A stretch of DNA of 7,238 nucleotides from CAZTKP01 sp964614215. GTDB lineage: Bacteria > UBP6 > UBA1177. The notes beneath the pieces are model-generated. The model was not told where the DNA came from and did not search any database. It saw nothing but the letters and a program-made list of their open reading frames with translations. The position numbers and the translations under genes are program-made. Within the stretch, counting starts at the first letter, position 1. Each line of letters opens with the position of its first letter. Where the stretch lies: the NCBI GenBank assembly GCA_964614215.1, contig CAZTKP010000137.1, positions 1-7,238 on the forward strand, read 5' to 3'. Positions 5,208-7,238 of this stretch are shown here, piece after piece.

Positions 5208-6602
5208 CTATCCTTTTATATTAAGTTTGGTTATTCTGTATCGTAGAGATCTTTCAGTAATATTAAGCATTCTCGCGGTTTCCTGACGATTGTTGTCTGT
5301 CTTTTCCAGAGCCTGCACAATATACTTTCTTTCAACCTCTTCAAGAATATCATCCAGACTTACGGGCTCATTAAGATCAATATCAACATCACTTGTTATC
5401 TTTTCAGAAATATGTCTCGTCATATTGAAACTTTTGTTGTCAACAACACCGTCTTTTGCAAAGACAGTTCCTCTTTCTACAATATTTTTCAACTCTCTTA
5501 CATTGCCGGGAAAATCATAGGTTTTCAGAAAATTGATCATTGCATCTGAGAATTCAAGATCTTTTCCAGCTCTAACACTGAACTCTTCAAGAAAAAGGTT
5601 TGCCAGAGGAAGAATGTCCTCCCGTCTCTGATTCAACGGAGGAATATATATCTCCAGAACATTCAGTCTGAAATAAAGATCTTCTCTGAATAGTCCTTTC
5701 TCGATCTGGTCTTTAAGATCCCTATTCGTCGCAGCTATGAGACGGACATTAGTATTTATCTTCTCAGTGCCACCTACCCTTGTAAAATTCCTTTCCTGAA
5801 GAACTCTGAGAAGCTTCACCTGCATATTTTCGCTAAGCTCACCTATCTCATCCAGAAAAAGAGTGCCTTCCCCGGCAACTTCGAAGTAACCTTTTTTCAT
5901 CTGATGAGCACCCGTAAATGAGCCTTTTTCATGCCCGAACAGCTCACTTTCAAGAAGTGTTTCCGGAATTGCTCCGCAGTTGATAGGATACCATGGATGG
6001 TCTGTTCTTTCCGAGCAAGCATGAATGAACTTTGCTAGAACCTCTTTGCCTGTTCCGCTATCACCTGTAAGAAGTACTGTGCTGTCTGTAGGGGCTATCT
6101 GTTTTGCGATTTCCAGAATATTTTTCATCTGAAGACTTTGAGATACGATCTTTGCAGCGGAATTTTTTGTGATCACTCGGCTTTTCTTTCTGCCAGGTTT
6201 TTTTTCAGATGTTTTGTCCCCTTCCAGCTCCTCAAGCTTCTGAATACATTTTTTGACGATATCTCTAATTTCTGCAACATTAAAAGGCTTACTCACATAA
6301 TCAGCAGCACCCAGCTCGATCGCTTTGATAGCCTGTTCAGTAGAAGCAAAAGCTGTAATAACAACTATCTGGGTCTTTGATGTCCTCTGAATGAACTCGT
6401 TAAGCAGGTCCAGTCCGTCAATTGCCTCAGGCATATTATAATCCATCAATATTACACTGAAACTACTGTCTTTTAATTTGTCCAGAGCCTCTTTTCCATT
6501 TGAGGCGACCTCAACATCATATCCGTCCTTGGTCATAAGGATCTTTAAAAACTGGCGCATACTCAGTTCGTCATCAACAACAAGTATCCTTTCCTTTGTC
6601 AT
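5208..6602 (-). CDS. pilR: Sigma-54-dependent response regulator, PilR-like (NtrC family)
   Basis: This cytoplasmic transcription activator has 464 residues in the NtrC order. The receiver domain (about 4-120) has acidic D10-D11, phospho-acceptor D54, T83 and K105. A basic linker follows (about 128-143). The AAA+ domain (about 148-380) has Walker A G-D-S-G-T-G-K-E (180-187), the sigma-54 contact loop G-S-F-T-G-A (227-232), Walker B G-T-L-F-L-D-E (246-252) and the F-P-G-N-V-R-E-L motif (364-371). A Fis-type helix-turn-helix occupies about 432-462. The C-terminal E-R-K-Y-I-V-Q-A-L-E-K-T and R-S-L-R-Y-R-I-T-K-L segments resemble PilR, and pilD is next, so control of pilin-type genes is the best inference. 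Its targets are not in the window. The ATG directly abuts the stop of the kinase gene (TAGATG), with GGGAGG at 6608-6613 inside the kinase's last codons. Confidence 0.93.
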   Translation of the reverse strand: MTKERILVVDDELSMRQFLKILMTKDGYDVEVASNGKEALDKLKDSSFSVILMDYNMPEAIDGLDLLNEFIQRTSKTQIVVITAFASTEQAIKAIELGAADYVSKPFNVAEIRDIVKKCIQKLEELEGDKTSEKKPGRKKSRVITKNSAAKIVSQSLQMKNILEIAKQIAPTDSTVLLTGDSGTGKEVLAKFIHACSERTDHPWYPINCGAIPETLLESELFGHEKGSFTGAHQMKKGYFEVAGEGTLFLDEIGELSENMQVKLLRVLQERNFTRVGGTEKINTNVRLIAATNRDLKDQIEKGLFREDLYFRLNVLEIYIPPLNQRREDILPLANLFLEEFSVRAGKDLEFSDAMINFLKTYDFPGNVRELKNIVERGTVFAKDGVVDNKSFNMTRHISEKITSDVDIDLNEPVSLDDILEEVERKYIVQALEKTDNNRQETARMLNITERSLRYRITKLNIKG

Positions 6603-7238
6603 CTATGCCTCCCTTATTCTTTTGAGAGTAATCTCTATTCTGGCACCTTCTTCTGTATTCGTTGCTCTGACAGTACCCCCAAACTTTGTGATGACCCTGT
6701 ATACCTGGGCAAGTCCCAGACCTGTCCCTCTCTTTTTAGTCGAAAAGAACGGATCAAAGATCTTGTTTATGCTGTTTTCATCGAAGCCGGGACCGTTATC
6801 ATCAAAGTACAGCTTAATACTGTCTGTATTTAATTCACTAAAGATCCTCACCTGCCCTATGTTCTGCATTGCTTCGGCACTGTTGAGAAGTATATTCCAT
6901 ATCACTTCTTTCATTCTGTCATAATCCACATAGATCTTAACATTATCAACATCTACAGAGAGTTCAATATCCGGATTTCCTATTCTGAAAAGTTTTTCAA
7001 CATCGGTAATAATTTCAACAATGCTCCAGTCATTCATTGAAAAACGGATCTCCTCTGTGTACCTGAAGAGAGAGTCCAATAGTGTCTTAACCCTTTGGCC
7101 TTCACGTTGAACAATATTTATCAGCTGTTCGCCCTCAGTTCCGCCCTTTTCTACATCTATCTCCGAAAACATCAGTTCACTAGCTCCGATCAGACTTGCC
7201 AGAGGGTTTTTTATCTCATGGGCCATGGATGCAGTAAG
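6603..7238 (-). CDS. pilS: PilS-like sensor histidine kinase, C-terminal part (5' end outside the window)
   Basis: The frame is open to the window edge, so 211 C-terminal residues are visible and the M in M-A-H-E-I is internal, not the start. The visible part is the kinase core. The H box reads L-T-A-S-M-A-H-E-I-K-N-P-L-A-S-L with phospho-accepting His7. The N box is N-I-L-L-N-S-A-E-A-M (115-124), followed by G1 D-D-N-G-P-G-F (146-152), F box F-D-P-F-F-S-T (161-167) and G2 G-T-G-L-G-L-A (171-177). All catalytic motifs look intact. The N-P-L-A-S-L-x-G-A pattern after the histidine and the adjacent PilR-like regulator favour a PilS-type kinase. The membrane or PAS sensor region that would settle this lies upstream, outside the window. 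It is the first visible gene of the minus-strand operon and almost certainly phosphorylates the regulator that follows. Confidence 0.9.
   Translation of the reverse strand, partial: LTASMAHEIKNPLASLIGASELMFSEIDVEKGGTEGEQLINIVQREGQRVKTLLDSLFRYTEEIRFSMNDWSIVEIITDVEKLFRIGNPDIELSVDVDNVKIYVDYDRMKEVIWNILLNSAEAMQNIGQVRIFSELNTDSIKLYFDDNGPGFDENSINKIFDPFFSTKKRGTGLGLAQVYRVITKFGGTVRATNTEEGARIEITLKRIREA

Noticed and set aside
6478..6924. A plus-strand open frame spanning the kinase-regulator junction
   Set aside because: It is antisense to conserved receiver and kinase motifs, with low-complexity hydrophobic content and no supporting ribosome site.
7215..7226. ATG at 7226 considered as the start of the histidine kinase
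   Set aside because: It is the Met of the H-box M-A-H-E-I. The frame stays open upstream as L-T-A-S, which matches the family, so the gene is cut by the window edge.
1..7238. Insertion sequences, phage genes, toxin-antitoxin or defence genes
   Set aside because: No transposase, integrase, terminal inverted repeats, target-site duplication or defence-type domain was seen on either strand.

Overview
The window looks like chromosomal DNA from a Gram-negative, moderately AT-rich bacterium that makes type IV pili. The evidence is a lipoprotein with a beta-propeller repeat, an MltG peptidoglycan enzyme, a prepilin peptidase and a PilS/PilR-type two-component pair. The mix would fit Deferribacterota, Desulfobacterota-like lineages or a deep candidate phylum, but nothing here fixes the phylum and I do not claim one.

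Layout. Positions 1-213 are non-coding and appear to be a divergent control region: a minus-strand promoter (73-101), a plus-strand promoter (151-179), three short inverted repeats, and a hairpin (19-52) that would bury a Shine-Dalgarno sequence on the minus strand. Positions 214-1524 (+) encode a secreted lipoprotein with seven SBBP-type beta-propeller blades. It converges on the minus-strand block with only 2 bp between the two stop codons.

Positions 7238 down to 1527 hold six tightly packed minus-strand genes, in transcription order: a PilS-like histidine kinase (5' end outside the window), a PilR-like sigma-54 activator, prepilin peptidase PilD, a short malic enzyme, a CobO/BtuR-type corrinoid adenosyltransferase, and endolytic transglycosylase MltG. 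Junctions are 0, 3 and 14 bp, then an overlap, then 9 bp. Most Shine-Dalgarno sequences lie in or beside the end of the preceding gene, so one operon with translational coupling is likely.

Function. The first three genes form a pilus module: the kinase and regulator probably control pilin-type genes from sigma-54 promoters, and PilD processes prepilins. The last three are housekeeping: malate to pyruvate, cobamide adenosylation, and control of glycan strand length. No mobile element, CRISPR array, tRNA or rRNA was seen. I found no clearly new multi-gene system. The least explained parts are the divergent control region and its SD-masking hairpin, the propeller lipoprotein, and the altered conserved motifs of the prepilin peptidase.
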